From assembly GCA_020633465.1 (NCBI GenBank), contig JACKDN010000003.1:186001-250000 (forward strand): a DNA stretch of 64,000 nt. The letters are read 5' to 3'. Below, one piece after another: positions 9,958-19,979 of this stretch. The stretch comes from Myxococcales bacterium (GTDB taxonomy: Bacteria; Myxococcota_A; Bradymonadia; UBA7976; UBA1532). Both the position numbers and the translations under genes were made by a program. Numbering within the stretch: position 1 is the first letter of the stretch; each line of letters opens with the position of its first letter. The notes beneath the pieces were generated by a model. The model made no database searches and was not told the origin of the DNA. It was given only the letters and a program-made list of their open reading frames with translations.

Positions 9958-11418
9958 ATGCGATGCCTCAGCACCCACCTCGCCCTCGCCCTCGCCCTGC
10001 TCGTGCCCCTCGCGGCGCCCCGCGCCGAGGGGCCGACCCCCGCCGGCCGCGGTGATCCCGCGCTGGTCGAGGCCTTCGGCAAGGCCCTCGCGGACGAGGC
10101 GCTGAAGGGGGCCCGCATCGGCCTGTACGTCGTCCGGCTGCCCGGCGGCGAGCCGATCTTCGAGCGCAACGCCGCCGAGCGCCTGCACCCCGCCTCCAAC
10201 ACCAAGCTGGTGACGACGGCGGCCGCCTTCAGCCTGCTCGGCCCGGCCTACACCTGGCACACCGATCTGGCGGTGGACAGCCTCGGGGACAAGGGCGAGG
10301 CGGGCACCCTGTACCTCATCGGCGGCGGCGATCCGCGCTTCGTCAGCGAGTCGCTGTGGCGGCTGGTCGAGGACGCGCGGCTGGCGGGGCTGACGCGGGT
10401 GAAGGGCGATCTCGTCGTCGACGAGACCTGGCTCGGTCCGCAGCACGAGGCGCCCGGCTACGCCGACAAGGCCCAGGACGCCGCCTACCGCGCGCCCAGC
10501 GGCGCCACGACGCTGAACTGGAACAGCGTGTCGATCCGCGTCGTGCCCGGCGCCGCCGTCGGCAAGCCGCCGGTGGTCACCATCGAGCCGGGCGAGGGCT
10601 ACGTCGAGCTGCGCAACACGGCGACCACCAGCCGCAAGGGCGCCGAACGGCTGACGGTGTCGGCCAAGGCCGAGGGCGGCCGAACGCGCATCACCGTCGG
10701 CGGCCGCATCCCCCTCAAACATCGGGGGATCACGGTGCGCCGCCGCATCGACAACCCCGCGCTGTTCGCCGGCTACGCGGCGCGCGCGATGCTGAAGGCG
10801 GCCGGCATCGAGGTGAAGGGCAAGGTGAAGGCGGGCGAAGCGCCGAAGAAGCGCCGTCGCCTGGCCCGCGTGCGCTCGCGCACCCTCGCGATGATGGCCG
10901 CGGACGTGAACAAGCTGTCGAACAACGTGATGGCCGAGCACCTGCTGCGCACGCTGGGGCGCGAGAAGGGGGCGGCGGGCGACTGGGACGCCGGGCGCGC
11001 CGTGGTCACCGACTTCCTCACCAAGACGGTGGGCATCCGCGGCTTCACCTACCGCAACGGCTCGGGGCTGTTCGGCGACACGGCCTTCTCGGCCAAGGAG
11101 ATGGTGGCGGTGCTGCGGCACATGCACACCCGCACGCCCGCGCTGCCCGAGTACGCGGCGTCCCTGGCCATCGGCGGGCTCGACGGCACCCTGCGGCGGC
11201 GCATGAAGGGCTTCCCACCGCTGGCGGTGCGCGCCAAGACCGGCACGCTGTCCGGCGTGATCGCGCTGTCCGGCTACGTCACCTTCGCCGACGGCTCGAT
11301 GGGGGCCTTCAGCTTCCTGTTCAACGACGTGAAGGCGCGGCCCTGGGTGGTGTGGAAGGCGCAGGACGCCATGGCGAAGACCCTGACCGCGTGGTCGCCG
11401 CCCGGGAAGGGGCGCTGA
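9958..11418 (+). CDS. dacB: D-Ala-D-Ala carboxypeptidase/endopeptidase (PBP4)
   Basis: Class C low-molecular-weight penicillin-binding protein, 486 residues, acting in the periplasm on peptidoglycan stem peptides and cross-links. An N-terminal signal peptide (about residues 1-24) is followed by the serine-transferase motifs: SNTK with nucleophile Ser80 and Lys83, KLSNN in the second half, and AKTGTLSG near the C-terminus. Length and motif spacing match PBP4/DacB, which carry a large insertion between the first two motifs. It is monocistronic in appearance and divergent from the binding-protein gene. Confidence 0.93.
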   Translation: MRCLSTHLALALALLVPLAAPRAEGPTPAGRGDPALVEAFGKALADEALKGARIGLYVVRLPGGEPIFERNAAERLHPASNTKLVTTAAAFSLLGPAYTWHTDLAVDSLGDKGEAGTLYLIGGGDPRFVSESLWRLVEDARLAGLTRVKGDLVVDETWLGPQHEAPGYADKAQDAAYRAPSGATTLNWNSVSIRVVPGAAVGKPPVVTIEPGEGYVELRNTATTSRKGAERLTVSAKAEGGRTRITVGGRIPLKHRGITVRRRIDNPALFAGYAARAMLKAAGIEVKGKVKAGEAPKKRRRLARVRSRTLAMMAADVNKLSNNVMAEHLLRTLGREKGAAGDWDAGRAVVTDFLTKTVGIRGFTYRNGSGLFGDTAFSAKEMVAVLRHMHTRTPALPEYAASLAIGGLDGTLRRRMKGFPPLAVRAKTGTLSGVIALSGYVTFADGSMGAFSFLFNDVKARPWVVWKAQDAMAKTLTAWSPPGKGR

Positions 11419-11419
11419 T

Positions 11420-13084
11420 CTACTTGCGCTCGAGGGCCTCGGCGTCGCTCGACTTGCGCGGCCGCGCGTTGGGCTGGGGCTTCGCGCGCGGCGGATCCCG
11501 CTTCTGCTGCTCGGCGGCCCGATCCAGGGCGTTCAGCCGAAGCTGCGCCTGGCCGGCCAGCGCGCCGCCGCCGCCCACCACCAGCCGGTAGAGCTGGCGC
11601 GCGCGCCCGGTGTCGCCCAGCCGCTCGTAGGTCTGGGCCGTCTCGAACATGACGCCTTGCAGCCCGGGGAAGCCGGGGTTGGCCGAGAGGAACGACTCGT
11701 AGCGGGCCGCGGCCGTGCGCAGGTCGCCCCGATCCCGCGCCGAGCGCGCGGCCTGCAGCGTGGCCTGGCCCGCCGCGCCGCCCTCGCCGGCGGCGCCCTG
11801 GCGCGCCCCCGCGTCGGGCCCGCGCTCGCGCCGTCGTCGTCGGCGCGCGCGCCGCCGATCGAGGTGTCCAGCTCGAGGGCGCCTGGTCGGCCCCGGTCGC
11901 GGCGCGCTCGGCCTCGGCCACCTCCTCTTCGGCCACCGCGGCCTTCTCCGCGGCCTTCTCCTCGGCCTTGTCCGCCTGCGCTTCAGGCTCGTCGTCGGCC
12001 GGCGCCTCGGCCACCACCGGCGGGGGCGTCGCCGCTCGGGGACGCGCGGCGGGCGCGGCGGGCGCCAGCTCGGCGGCGGGCGTGGGCTCGGCCCGGCGCG
12101 GCGCCTGCGTCGGCGCGGGCGGCGGCGGCGGCGCGAAGCGATCGGAGGGGGCCGACTTCAGGTCGTCGAGCAGCGCGTCCACGTCCTGCGGCGGCGCCTG
12201 CGTCCGCGGCGCGGGCCGACGCGCGGCCTTGCGCTTCTTGCTGGGCGGCGCGGGCGCGTCCGCCTTCGTGGCGGTCTTCGGTGCGTCGGCGGCGGCGGCG
12301 GTCGCGGGTGCGCGCCTCGGCGGCGGCGGCGGCTCGACGTCGCCGAAGGGTTCACCTTGGCCGGCGCCTTGGGCCGGGGCTCAGGCGCGGGGCGTCCTTC
12401 GTCGGCGTGTCGCCGTTCTGCGGCGCGGGCGCGGTCACCGGCTCAGGCGCCTCGACGCGCGCCAGCTCGCGCTCGATCTCGTCGGCCGCCTCGCCGTCGC
12501 CCGCGGCCGCCGGCGCGTCCGGATCGTCGACCGGCGCGGCGGACCCGCGCGGCGCGGCGCCCCTTGGCGAGCGACTCGGTGCCGGCGCCGCCGCCTCGGG
12601 GGCCAGGCCGGCGCCGCCTTCTCGGCCGCCAGGGCGTCGCCGCCAGCGGGCGCGGGCGCCTGCGCGGCGGTCGGCTCGCCCGCCGCCGGGGCCTCCTGGC
12701 GCGGGACGGCGGCGTCCTCGTAGGTGCGGGTCAGCACCAGCAACATGCCGGCGCCCAGCACCACGAGACCCAAGGCGGCCAGGGCCGGGGCGAAGGACAG
12801 GTTGACCAGGAAGGCCCACCAGGGCGGCTTCGTCGCTTCGCCCGCCGCCTCGTCGGCGGCCAGGCGCGCCGCGCGCAGGATGTCGTAGTGCACCTGGGGG
12901 TCGGGCTCGAGCTCGGGCACCTCGGCCGCGGCCCGGCGCAGGGCCTGCCACTGCGCCAGGCGCTCGGCCACGTCGGGGTGCTCGGCCAGCTGCGCGCGCA
13001 GGGCCTCGGCCTCGTCGGGCGGCAGCTCGTCGTAGAGCAGCTCGACGAGGCGCTCCTCGAGCGCCTCTCGTTCGCGCGCGGTGC

Positions 13085-13088
<4 letters not shown>
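11420..13088 (-). CDS. Anti-sigma-like membrane protein, frameshifted as sequenced
   Basis: N-terminal 100 residues resemble the anti-sigma fold (acidic, helical, LVELLYDELPPDEAEAL), then one transmembrane helix at about 103-125, a long Pro/Ala/Glu-rich linker, and a C-terminal TPR-like part ending near YRLVVGGGGALAGQAQLRLNAL. The zinc-binding HxxxCxxC of many anti-sigma factors is absent. The reading frame has to change about five times (near 12.60, two close to 12.37, 11.88 and 11.80 kb); in each case the frame moves as if one base were missing, and good codons resume. The start overlaps the sigma-factor stop (ATGA), indicating it regulates that sigma factor. Either assembly deletions or decay. 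Confidence 0.65.
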
Positions 13089-13759
<671 letters not shown>

Positions 13760-13816
13760 CGGCTCCTGCCTCCTCAGTACGCTCGGGGTGGGGCGGCGAT
13801 CTATCCGGGCCGCATT

Positions 13817-14803
13817 CTACCCTTCGTGGCCCTCGGGTCCACGTATGTTCCCGACCTGCACCAGGTGACACGCGGTCGCGTGGCCGGCGGCGTCGCTCTC
13901 GAGCGGCGGCCGCTCGACGCGGCAGCGGGCCTCGGCGATCGGGCAGCGGGGGTGGAAGGCGCAGCCCGGCGGCGGGCTCAGCGGGCTGGGCAGCTCGCCC
14001 GACAGGGGCGTCGCGGGCGCGCGGCGTCGGGGATCGGGCACCGGGGCCGCGGCCAGCAGCGCCTGGGTGTAGGGGTGGCGCGGATCGGCGAAGAGGGCGT
14101 CGGCGGGGGCCAGCTCGACGACGCGACCGAGGTACATCACGGCCACGCGGTGGCTGATCAGCTCGACCACCTTCAGGTCGTGGGCGACGAACAGGAAGCT
14201 CAGGCCGCGCTCGGCCTGCAGATCCATCATCAGGTTGATGATGCCCGCCTGCACGCTCACGTCGAGCGCGCTGACCGGCTCGTCGGCCACCACCACGTCG
14301 GGATCGAGGGCCAGCGCGCGGGCGATGCCGATGCGCTGCAGCTGCCCCCCGCTGAAGCTGTGCGGGCGCCGCGTCGCGACGTCGGGCGACAGGCCCACGC
14401 GCTCGAGCAGGGCGGCCACCTTCGCCTGCCGCGCCGCGCGGTCGCCCACGCCGTGGATGTCGAGCGGCTCGGCCACCGACTGGCCGACGCGTCGGCGCGG
14501 GTTCAGGCTGGCGTAGGGATCCTGGAACACCATCGCGGCGCGGCGGCGCAGCGCGTCGAGGGCCGCGCCCCGCGCGTGGGTGACGTCGGCGCCGAAGGCG
14601 TGCACCGCGCCGCCGGTGGCCGCCTCGAGGCGCAGCAGCGCGCGGCCCAGCGTCGACTTGCCGCAGCCCGACTCGCCCACGAGCCCCAGCGTCTCGCCCG
14701 GACGCACGGCGAGATCGACGCCCTCGACCGCGCGCACGACGCGCCCGCGGCCCAGGCGGAAGTGCACGCGCAGGTCGCGCGCCTCGAGCAGCGGCGCGCT
14801 CAT
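13817..14803 (-). CDS. oppF: Oligopeptide/dipeptide ABC transporter ATP-binding protein (OppF-like)
   Basis: ABC ATPase of 328 residues: Walker A GESGCGKST, Q-loop in VFQDPYASLNPRR, signature FSGGQLQR, Walker B VVVADEPVSALDVS, H-loop VAHDLKVV. The C-terminal extension with HPYTQALL and CxxHxRCP (cysteines in GCAFHPRCPIAEARC) is the oligopeptide-transporter type, which carries an iron-sulfur or metal-binding Cys cluster. It forms the second ATPase of the importer with OppD, whose stop codon overlaps this start (ATGA). No permeases are adjacent. Confidence 0.9.
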   Translation of the reverse strand: MSAPLLEARDLRVHFRLGRGRVVRAVEGVDLAVRPGETLGLVGESGCGKSTLGRALLRLEAATGGAVHAFGADVTHARGAALDALRRRAAMVFQDPYASLNPRRRVGQSVAEPLDIHGVGDRAARQAKVAALLERVGLSPDVATRRPHSFSGGQLQRIGIARALALDPDVVVADEPVSALDVSVQAGIINLMMDLQAERGLSFLFVAHDLKVVELISHRVAVMYLGRVVELAPADALFADPRHPYTQALLAAAPVPDPRRRAPATPLSGELPSPLSPPPGCAFHPRCPIAEARCRVERPPLESDAAGHATACHLVQVGNIRGPEGHEG

Positions 14804-15792
14804 GGCGGCGGCGCCAGGGGCTCGAGGTGGGGGTGCAGGCAGCGCACGCCGTCGACCAGCGGCACCGGCGCGGCGCGGCAGTCGGACTGCGCGCGCGGGC
14901 AGCGGTCGGCGAAGCGGCAGCTCGCCGGAAAGGCCCGCGGCGGGGGGACGGCGCCGGGGATGGCCCACAGCCGGCCGTCGGGGCCGGGCGGCGTCGCGCC
15001 GGGCACCGCGCGCAGCAGGCCGCGGGTGTAGGGGTGGCGGGGCGCGGCGAAGAGGTCGTCGACCGTCGCCTGCTCGACCACCTGCCCGGCGTACATCACC
15101 ACCACCCGGTCGACCCACTGCGCCACCAGCCCCAGGTCGTGGGTGATCAGCAGCAGCGCCATGTCGCGCGCGCGGCGCTGCGCGGCCAGCAGCGCCATCA
15201 GCTGGGCCTGGATGGTCACGTCCAGCGCGGTCGTGGGTTCGTCGGCGATCAGCAGGGCGGGATCGCAGGCCAGCGCGATGGCGATCACGACCCGCTGGCG
15301 CATGCCGCCCGACAGCTGGTGCGGATAGGCGCGGGCGCGGTCGGCCGGCGCGGGGATGCCCACCTGGCCCAGCAGCTCGACGGCGCGCGCGCGGGCGGCG
15401 GCGCGCCCCATGCCCCGGTGGCGCCGCAGCCGCTCGGCGATCTGCTCGCCCACCGGGTACACCGGGTTCAGGGCGCTCATCGGATCCTGGAAGACGAAGC
15501 CCACCGCGCGGCCGCGCAGCCGGCGCAGCGCCGCCGTGTCGAGGGTCAGCACGTCGGCGTCGCCGATGCGCAGGGCGTCGCCCACCACCCGCGCCGGCGG
15601 CGTGGGCAGCAGGCGCAGCAGCGCGCGCGCCGTGACGCTCTTTCCGCAGCCGCTCTCGCCGACCAGCGCCACCGCCTCACCGGCGTCGATGTGCAGCCCG
15701 ACGTCCTCGACCACCCGCAGCGGCCCCTCGGGCGTCTCGAACGACACCCCGAGGCCGGCCACCTGCAGGACGGTCGGCGGGGGCCCCTTCAA
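14800..15792 (-). CDS. oppD: Oligopeptide/dipeptide ABC transporter ATP-binding protein (OppD-like)
   Basis: ABC ATPase of about 330 residues: Walker A GESGCGKSV, Q-loop VFQDPMSALNPV, signature LSGGMRQR, Walker B LLIADEPTTALDVT, H-loop ITHDLGLV, and the C-terminal HPYTRGLL plus CRFADRCPRAQSDC cluster. No ATG or GTG precedes the first conserved strand; a TTG at 15792-15790 overlaps the stop of the upstream MshEN gene (TTGA) and gives the expected length, so TTG is taken as the start. A GTG about 12 codons further in would cut into the first strand. Couples to OppF by another 4 bp overlap. Confidence 0.88.
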   Translation of the reverse strand: MKGPPPTVLQVAGLGVSFETPEGPLRVVEDVGLHIDAGEAVALVGESGCGKSVTARALLRLLPTPPARVVGDALRIGDADVLTLDTAALRRLRGRAVGFVFQDPMSALNPVYPVGEQIAERLRRHRGMGRAAARARAVELLGQVGIPAPADRARAYPHQLSGGMRQRVVIAIALACDPALLIADEPTTALDVTIQAQLMALLAAQRRARDMALLLITHDLGLVAQWVDRVVVMYAGQVVEQATVDDLFAAPRHPYTRGLLRAVPGATPPGPDGRLWAIPGAVPPPRAFPASCRFADRCPRAQSDCRAAPVPLVDGVRCLHPHLEPLAPPP

Positions 15793-17330
15793 GCGTCGCG
15801 CAGATCCGCCAGCAGCTCGTCGGGATCCACCAGGCCGCGGCGGGCCAGCTGGCGCACCAGCCCCACGATCAGGCGGCCCATGCCCGAGCGCGTGTGGCCC
15901 AGGGTGCGATCGAGCGCGGCGAAGAACTCGTCGCCGGCGGGCGGCGTGGTGGCCTGGCCGTAGCGATCGAGGTAGCGGGCGATCACCTCGTCGGCCTGCG
16001 CGTCGCCCTCGTCGAGATCGTCGACGAAGCGCTCGAGCAGGCCGCGCAGGTCGAGGCGCTCGTCCAGATCGTCGACCACGCCGGGGGGCGTCGGGGGCGC
16101 CGACGAGGGCGCGGCCACGTCGCGCACCGGGGGCGGCAGCGGCGCGGACGGGCGGCGGGCGGTCGGCGCCGGCGCGGGCGTCGGCGTGGCGAAGGGATCG
16201 AGGGCCGGCGGCGGCTCGGGCGCGCGCTCGCGGTGCGCGCGCGCAGGCTGGGCGGCAGGGGCGGCAGGGGCTTTGGCGCTTGTTCTGCGCCGAGGGCGCC
16301 GGGCCGCGGGGAGCGGGGGCAGGCCGCCGCTCGGCGTGCCGCCCACCGGCGGCGGGCGGCCGGTGGTGGGCTCGGGGTGCGGCGGGCGGGGCGGGCGCTT
16401 CACCATGCCGAAGCCGCGGCGCGCGCCCGGCGGGGCGCTGGGCGTCGGCGGCGGCGCCAGATCGCCCTGGCCCACCATCGACTGCGTCGCCGACGAGTCG
16501 AGCAGGCTCATCAGATCGGCGCCCAGCTGGGGCGGCGGCGGCACGCTGGGCTGCGGCCCGCTGTTGGGGTGCGCCGCCTGCTGAGGCGCCGCCGCGCGCG
16601 CGCCGAAGGCCCCGCCGTCGTGCTCGAAGAGATCGTCGTCGAGGCCGCCCTCGTCGAAGCCCGGCCCCGGATCGAGGGACGGCCCGGCCGCCGTGGGGCC
16701 GTCGTCGGCCAGCGCCGAGAGATCGGTCACGCCGAAGTCGAACATGTCCGTCGAGGCGTCGCCGCCGCCCCCGGCCGCCGCGTGGGCGGCGGTGGCGTGG
16801 GCGCTCCCCGCGCTGGCGGCCTTCGCCCCCGCCTGGGTGGCCGGCGCCGACGCCGGCACGGGCTCGGGCCCCGGCACGGGCGGGCCGCCGTAATGCCGCT
16901 GGATGGCCGCGCGGATGGCGCGCGCCGAGGCGACCAGCGGGCGGATGCGCAGGCGGGCCTGCCGGGTCACGCGCTTGATCGCCTTCACGTCCGAGGGGTT
17001 GGCCATCGCGACGTGCAGGTGCTCGCCGGTGCGGCTGCGCTCGACCTCGACCGGCAGCAGGAAGTGCTCGACGCACAGCTCGCGCGGCACCAGCGACAGG
17101 GCCCGCTGATCGGGCTGCACCCGATCCAGGTTGATGCCGGGCAGGTTCAACGCCTTCGAGATGGTCTGCAGCATCGTCTCTTCGTCGACGTGCTGCCGGG
17201 CGACGAGCACCTCGCCGAGGTCGACCGGCTGCCCCTCGACCTCCTGCAGCACCCGATCGAGGGCGCCCCGCTCCAGCACGTTGGCGCGGACGAGGATCTC
17301 GCCGAACCTCAGCTTGTCGCTCACCGGCAC
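15789..17330 (-). CDS. MshEN (type II secretion ATPase N-terminal) domain protein
   Basis: Protein of 513 residues. Residues 1-150 form a GspE/PilB N-terminal (MshEN) domain: KLRFGEILVRANVL, a QPVDLGEVLV repeat-like segment, INLDRVQPDQRALSLVPRELC and VAMANPSDVKAI. MshEN domains can bind cyclic-di-GMP. There is no ATPase domain; a long Pro/Ala/Asp-rich linker (about 155-400) leads to a helical C-terminus (about 400-513). It is probably a regulator using the sensing domain alone. It is the first gene of an operon with oppD and oppF by overlapping stop and start. Confidence 0.75.
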   Translation of the reverse strand: MPVSDKLRFGEILVRANVLERGALDRVLQEVEGQPVDLGEVLVARQHVDEETMLQTISKALNLPGINLDRVQPDQRALSLVPRELCVEHFLLPVEVERSRTGEHLHVAMANPSDVKAIKRVTRQARLRIRPLVASARAIRAAIQRHYGGPPVPGPEPVPASAPATQAGAKAASAGSAHATAAHAAAGGGGDASTDMFDFGVTDLSALADDGPTAAGPSLDPGPGFDEGGLDDDLFEHDGGAFGARAAAPQQAAHPNSGPQPSVPPPPQLGADLMSLLDSSATQSMVGQGDLAPPPTPSAPPGARRGFGMVKRPPRPPHPEPTTGRPPPVGGTPSGGLPPLPAARRPRRRTSAKAPAAPAAQPARAHRERAPEPPPALDPFATPTPAPAPTARRPSAPLPPPVRDVAAPSSAPPTPPGVVDDLDERLDLRGLLERFVDDLDEGDAQADEVIARYLDRYGQATTPPAGDEFFAALDRTLGHTRSGMGRLIVGLVRQLARRGLVDPDELLADLRDA

Positions 17331-17397
17331 GCCCCCTCCCGAAGACCGGGCGATGTTAACGGCCGGCGCTCCGGGGCGAAAGGATGCGGTGACCCGT

Positions 17398-18183
17398 TCA
17401 AAGGCGCTCGACCTCGATGCCGCGGGGCGGGGTGAGCTCGAACGCGGCGTCGGGCAGGTCGGGGTTGAGGCGGTGGTCCACCACCTCGACGTCGATGCGC
17501 AGATCCTCGGCGGGGGCCTCGAAGCGCAGCCGCTGCGGCAGGGCGTCGGCGCTGTCGCCGTCGAAGCGGCCCAGCCGCGCCTTCCAGCGCACGGCGTCGC
17601 CGGTCCACACGGTGGTCTGCACCACGCGCAGGCCCGCGGGCTCGAAGTGGATGCGCTGGCGGCCGCGGGGCCCCTCGAGATCGAGGCGGTACCAGCCCTC
17701 GTCGGCGTCCCAGCCCACCTTCGCGGCGGTGTGGGGCATCACCGGCACCACCCCGCGCAGCAGGGCGTTCAGCTCGTGCGGCTCGAGGCGGATGGGCATC
17801 AGCCGGGCCATGTTGTCGGGCGTCGCCGGGCCGGTGAAGAAGCGGTGCTCGTCCAGCGCGTAGATGCTGAGCCGCTCACCGTCGCTCACCAGCGTCGACA
17901 GGGGCTGGTCGAAGGGCGACAGCGAGTCGACGCGCACGTGGTCCGGGCGCCGCACCGCCACCAGCTGGCGCAGCTTCACCCGCTCGTCCGCGCGCCACAC
18001 CTCGAGGCGCAGCTGCGCGGTCAGGCTCTCGACCTTCGCGCCGCGCGCGGCCACCGCCGCCAGCAGCCGCGCGGGATCGTCGTCGAAGTCGTCGGGGCGG
18101 GTGAAGCGGCCGGGGCAGCCGGCCAGCAGGGCGGCCGTCACCGCCCCGATCACGATGCGCAGGGGCGCGCGGAGCATCCTCAC
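17398..18183 (-). CDS. Lipoprotein, DUF4292/LolB-like fold
   Basis: Outer-membrane-type lipoprotein of 261 residues. The signal peptide ends at lipobox LLAGC (about residue 22). The mature part has the alternating strands of the LolA/LolB or DUF4292 fold: VESLTAQLRLEVWRADERVKLRQLVAVRRPDHVRVD, a stretch near SDGERLSIYALDEHRFFTG, and a C-terminal INVEV-type strand region. DUF4292 proteins are known from Bacteroidota and deltaproteobacteria with no proven function. GTG start overlaps the stop of the upstream TPR lipoprotein (GTGA), so the two envelope proteins are co-expressed. ATG at 18177 is an alternative. Confidence 0.65.
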   Translation of the reverse strand: MRMLRAPLRIVIGAVTAALLAGCPGRFTRPDDFDDDPARLLAAVAARGAKVESLTAQLRLEVWRADERVKLRQLVAVRRPDHVRVDSLSPFDQPLSTLVSDGERLSIYALDEHRFFTGPATPDNMARLMPIRLEPHELNALLRGVVPVMPHTAAKVGWDADEGWYRLDLEGPRGRQRIHFEPAGLRVVQTTVWTGDAVRWKARLGRFDGDSADALPQRLRFEAPAEDLRIDVEVVDHRLNPDLPDAAFELTPPRGIEVERL

Positions 18184-19808
18184 CTCGTCTTCTTGCCCTT
18201 GCCGCGCTGCACCGCCGCGCGGCGGGCGGCGTACTGGGCGCGCGTCGCGTCGTCGCGGGCGTGCTGCACCGCCAGATCGTAGTGGGTCAGCGCGTCCGCC
18301 TTCCGGCCCTGCGCGGCCAGCACCTCGGCCAGGTGGAAGTGGATCTCGCCCTCCTCGGGATCGGCCTTCACCGCGCGGCGCAGCGCGACCTCGGCCTCGG
18401 CCAGCTTGCCGCGCCGGAACAGCACCCAGCCCAGCGAGTCGATCACCGCGCCGTCCTCGGGGCGCGACCGCAGGGCGCGCCGGATGTAGTCCTCGGCCTG
18501 CTCGAGGTGCTCACCGCGATCGGCCCAGGTGTAGCCCACGTAGTTGAGGGCGCCCGCGTGATCCGGATCGATCTCGATCACCCGCTTCATCGACAGCATG
18601 GCGCCCGCCTCGTCGCCCTGCGCCTGGATCACCAGCCCCAGCAGGAAGTGCAGGTTGGCGTCCTCGCCGAAGCGCGCGGTGCCCCGCGCGAGCAGCAGCC
18701 GCGCTTCGTCCAGGCGCTCGGCGGCGCGCAGGGCGCGCGCCAGCTCGAACAGCACGTCGGCGCGATCCGGGGCGCGGGCGTGCGCCGCCTGCAGCGGCGG
18801 CACCGCGTCGGCGAAGCGCCCGTCGCTCAACAGGCTCAGCCCGATCAGCCGCAGCGCGTCCAGCCGCTCCTCGGCGTCCTCGGGCACCGCCTCGAGGTGG
18901 GCGCGCGCCTCGTCACCGCGGCCCACCTGCAGCAGCACCTGCGCCAGCATCATGCGCGGCCGCGGCTCGTCGGGGTGCTGCGCGATCAGCCACTCGAGCT
19001 CGTTGGCCGCCGCCAGCAGATCCTTCTGCTGCACCAGGATGGTGGCCACCATCAGCGAGCCGGTGATGTCGGCGTCCTCGGTCTTCAGCACCCGCCCCGC
19101 GGCGCGCCGCGCGGTCGCGCGATCCCCCCCGTCGAGCGCCAGCGCGACGATGCGCTTGTCCAGATCGCGGTGATCGGGGTGGTCGGGTTCGAGGGTGACC
19201 GCGCGATCGAGGGCCTGCGCCGCGGCCGCCGAGCGGTTGTCGGCGGCCAGGAGCAGGCCCAGCCGGTACCAGGCGCGGGTGAGCGTGGGATCCAGCGTGG
19301 TCGCCTTCTCGTAGGCGCGGACGGCGGCCTCCGGCTCGGCCGCGAGCTCGTCGAGGCGCCCGCGCCCGTACCAGAGGGCGGCGCGGTCGGGGTGGGCCTC
19401 GAGGGACTCGGCGTAGAAGGCGCGCGCGGCCTCGAGCTGGCCCTGCGCGACGAGCGCCTCGCCCAGCGCGGCGGCCGCGTCGGGATCCTCGGGCGCCAGG
19501 GCGTGGGCGCGGCGCGCGCGCTCGGCGGCCTCGGCCCACTGCCCCAGGCGCGCGTGGGCGCGGGCCGCGGCCAGCCACATCGAGGGGGCGTCGGGGTCGA
19601 GGGCGGTGGCCTCGTCGTAGCGGCGGGCGGCGTCGTGCAGCCGTCCCTGGCGCTCGAGCAGCCCGGCTTCGGTGAAGGCGCGGAAGGCGGCGGCGTCGGG
19701 CTGGCCGGCGGGGGCGGCGGGTGACGCGCCGCAGCCCGTCAGCGCCAGGGCGAGGCCCAGCGCGGCCAGGGGGCCCGAGCGGCGAAGGGGTCGGCCAAAA
19801 TCGCGCAT
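18180..19808 (-). CDS. TPR-repeat lipoprotein
   Basis: Protein of 542 residues with a signal peptide and lipobox LALTGCG (Cys about residue 26), then roughly 13 consecutive tetratricopeptide repeats through the C-terminus (recurring A...Y..A..LDP and W..L...G pattern), ending in a basic GKGKKTR tail. Likely an outer-membrane-anchored protein-protein scaffold. It is the first gene of a two-gene operon with the downstream lipoprotein. A strong-looking promoter lies immediately upstream, with only 8 nt between the -10 hexamer and ATG. Confidence 0.85.
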   Translation of the reverse strand: MRDFGRPLRRSGPLAALGLALALTGCGASPAAPAGQPDAAAFRAFTEAGLLERQGRLHDAARRYDEATALDPDAPSMWLAAARAHARLGQWAEAAERARRAHALAPEDPDAAAALGEALVAQGQLEAARAFYAESLEAHPDRAALWYGRGRLDELAAEPEAAVRAYEKATTLDPTLTRAWYRLGLLLAADNRSAAAAQALDRAVTLEPDHPDHRDLDKRIVALALDGGDRATARRAAGRVLKTEDADITGSLMVATILVQQKDLLAAANELEWLIAQHPDEPRPRMMLAQVLLQVGRGDEARAHLEAVPEDAEERLDALRLIGLSLLSDGRFADAVPPLQAAHARAPDRADVLFELARALRAAERLDEARLLLARGTARFGEDANLHFLLGLVIQAQGDEAGAMLSMKRVIEIDPDHAGALNYVGYTWADRGEHLEQAEDYIRRALRSRPEDGAVIDSLGWVLFRRGKLAEAEVALRRAVKADPEEGEIHFHLAEVLAAQGRKADALTHYDLAVQHARDDATRAQYAARRAAVQRGKGKKTR

Positions 19809-19816
19809 GAAAGCGC

Positions 19817-19845
19817 ACCCTACATTCGGCCGTCAAGGGAATCAA
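19817..19845 (-). promoter_or_regulatory. Promoter of TPR lipoprotein operon
   Basis: On the minus strand TTGATT (19845-19840), 17 nt, TAGGGT (19822-19817), then 8 nt to the ATG. Good -35 match and ideal spacing; no Shine-Dalgarno fits between, so the transcript should be leaderless or nearly so. Confidence 0.5.
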
Positions 19846-19854
19846 CGCGCGGAT

Positions 19855-19884
19855 TTGCCCGTCCGCGCGGGGCGTTGCTAGGCT
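19855..19884 (+). promoter_or_regulatory. Candidate promoter upstream of 19980 gene
   Basis: TTGCCC (19855-19860), 18 nt, TAGGCT (19879-19884); predicted transcription start near 19891, about 90 nt before the ATG. The -10 has the TAGNCT form seen at other promoters in this window. Confidence 0.4.
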
Positions 19885-19979
19885 CGATCGGGTGCAGGTC
19901 TCGAGGAGGCGCGACGCCGACAACGTCCGACAGGACGAACAGACGGGAAACATGGCCAGGTACGGCCCGGAGTCTTCGC

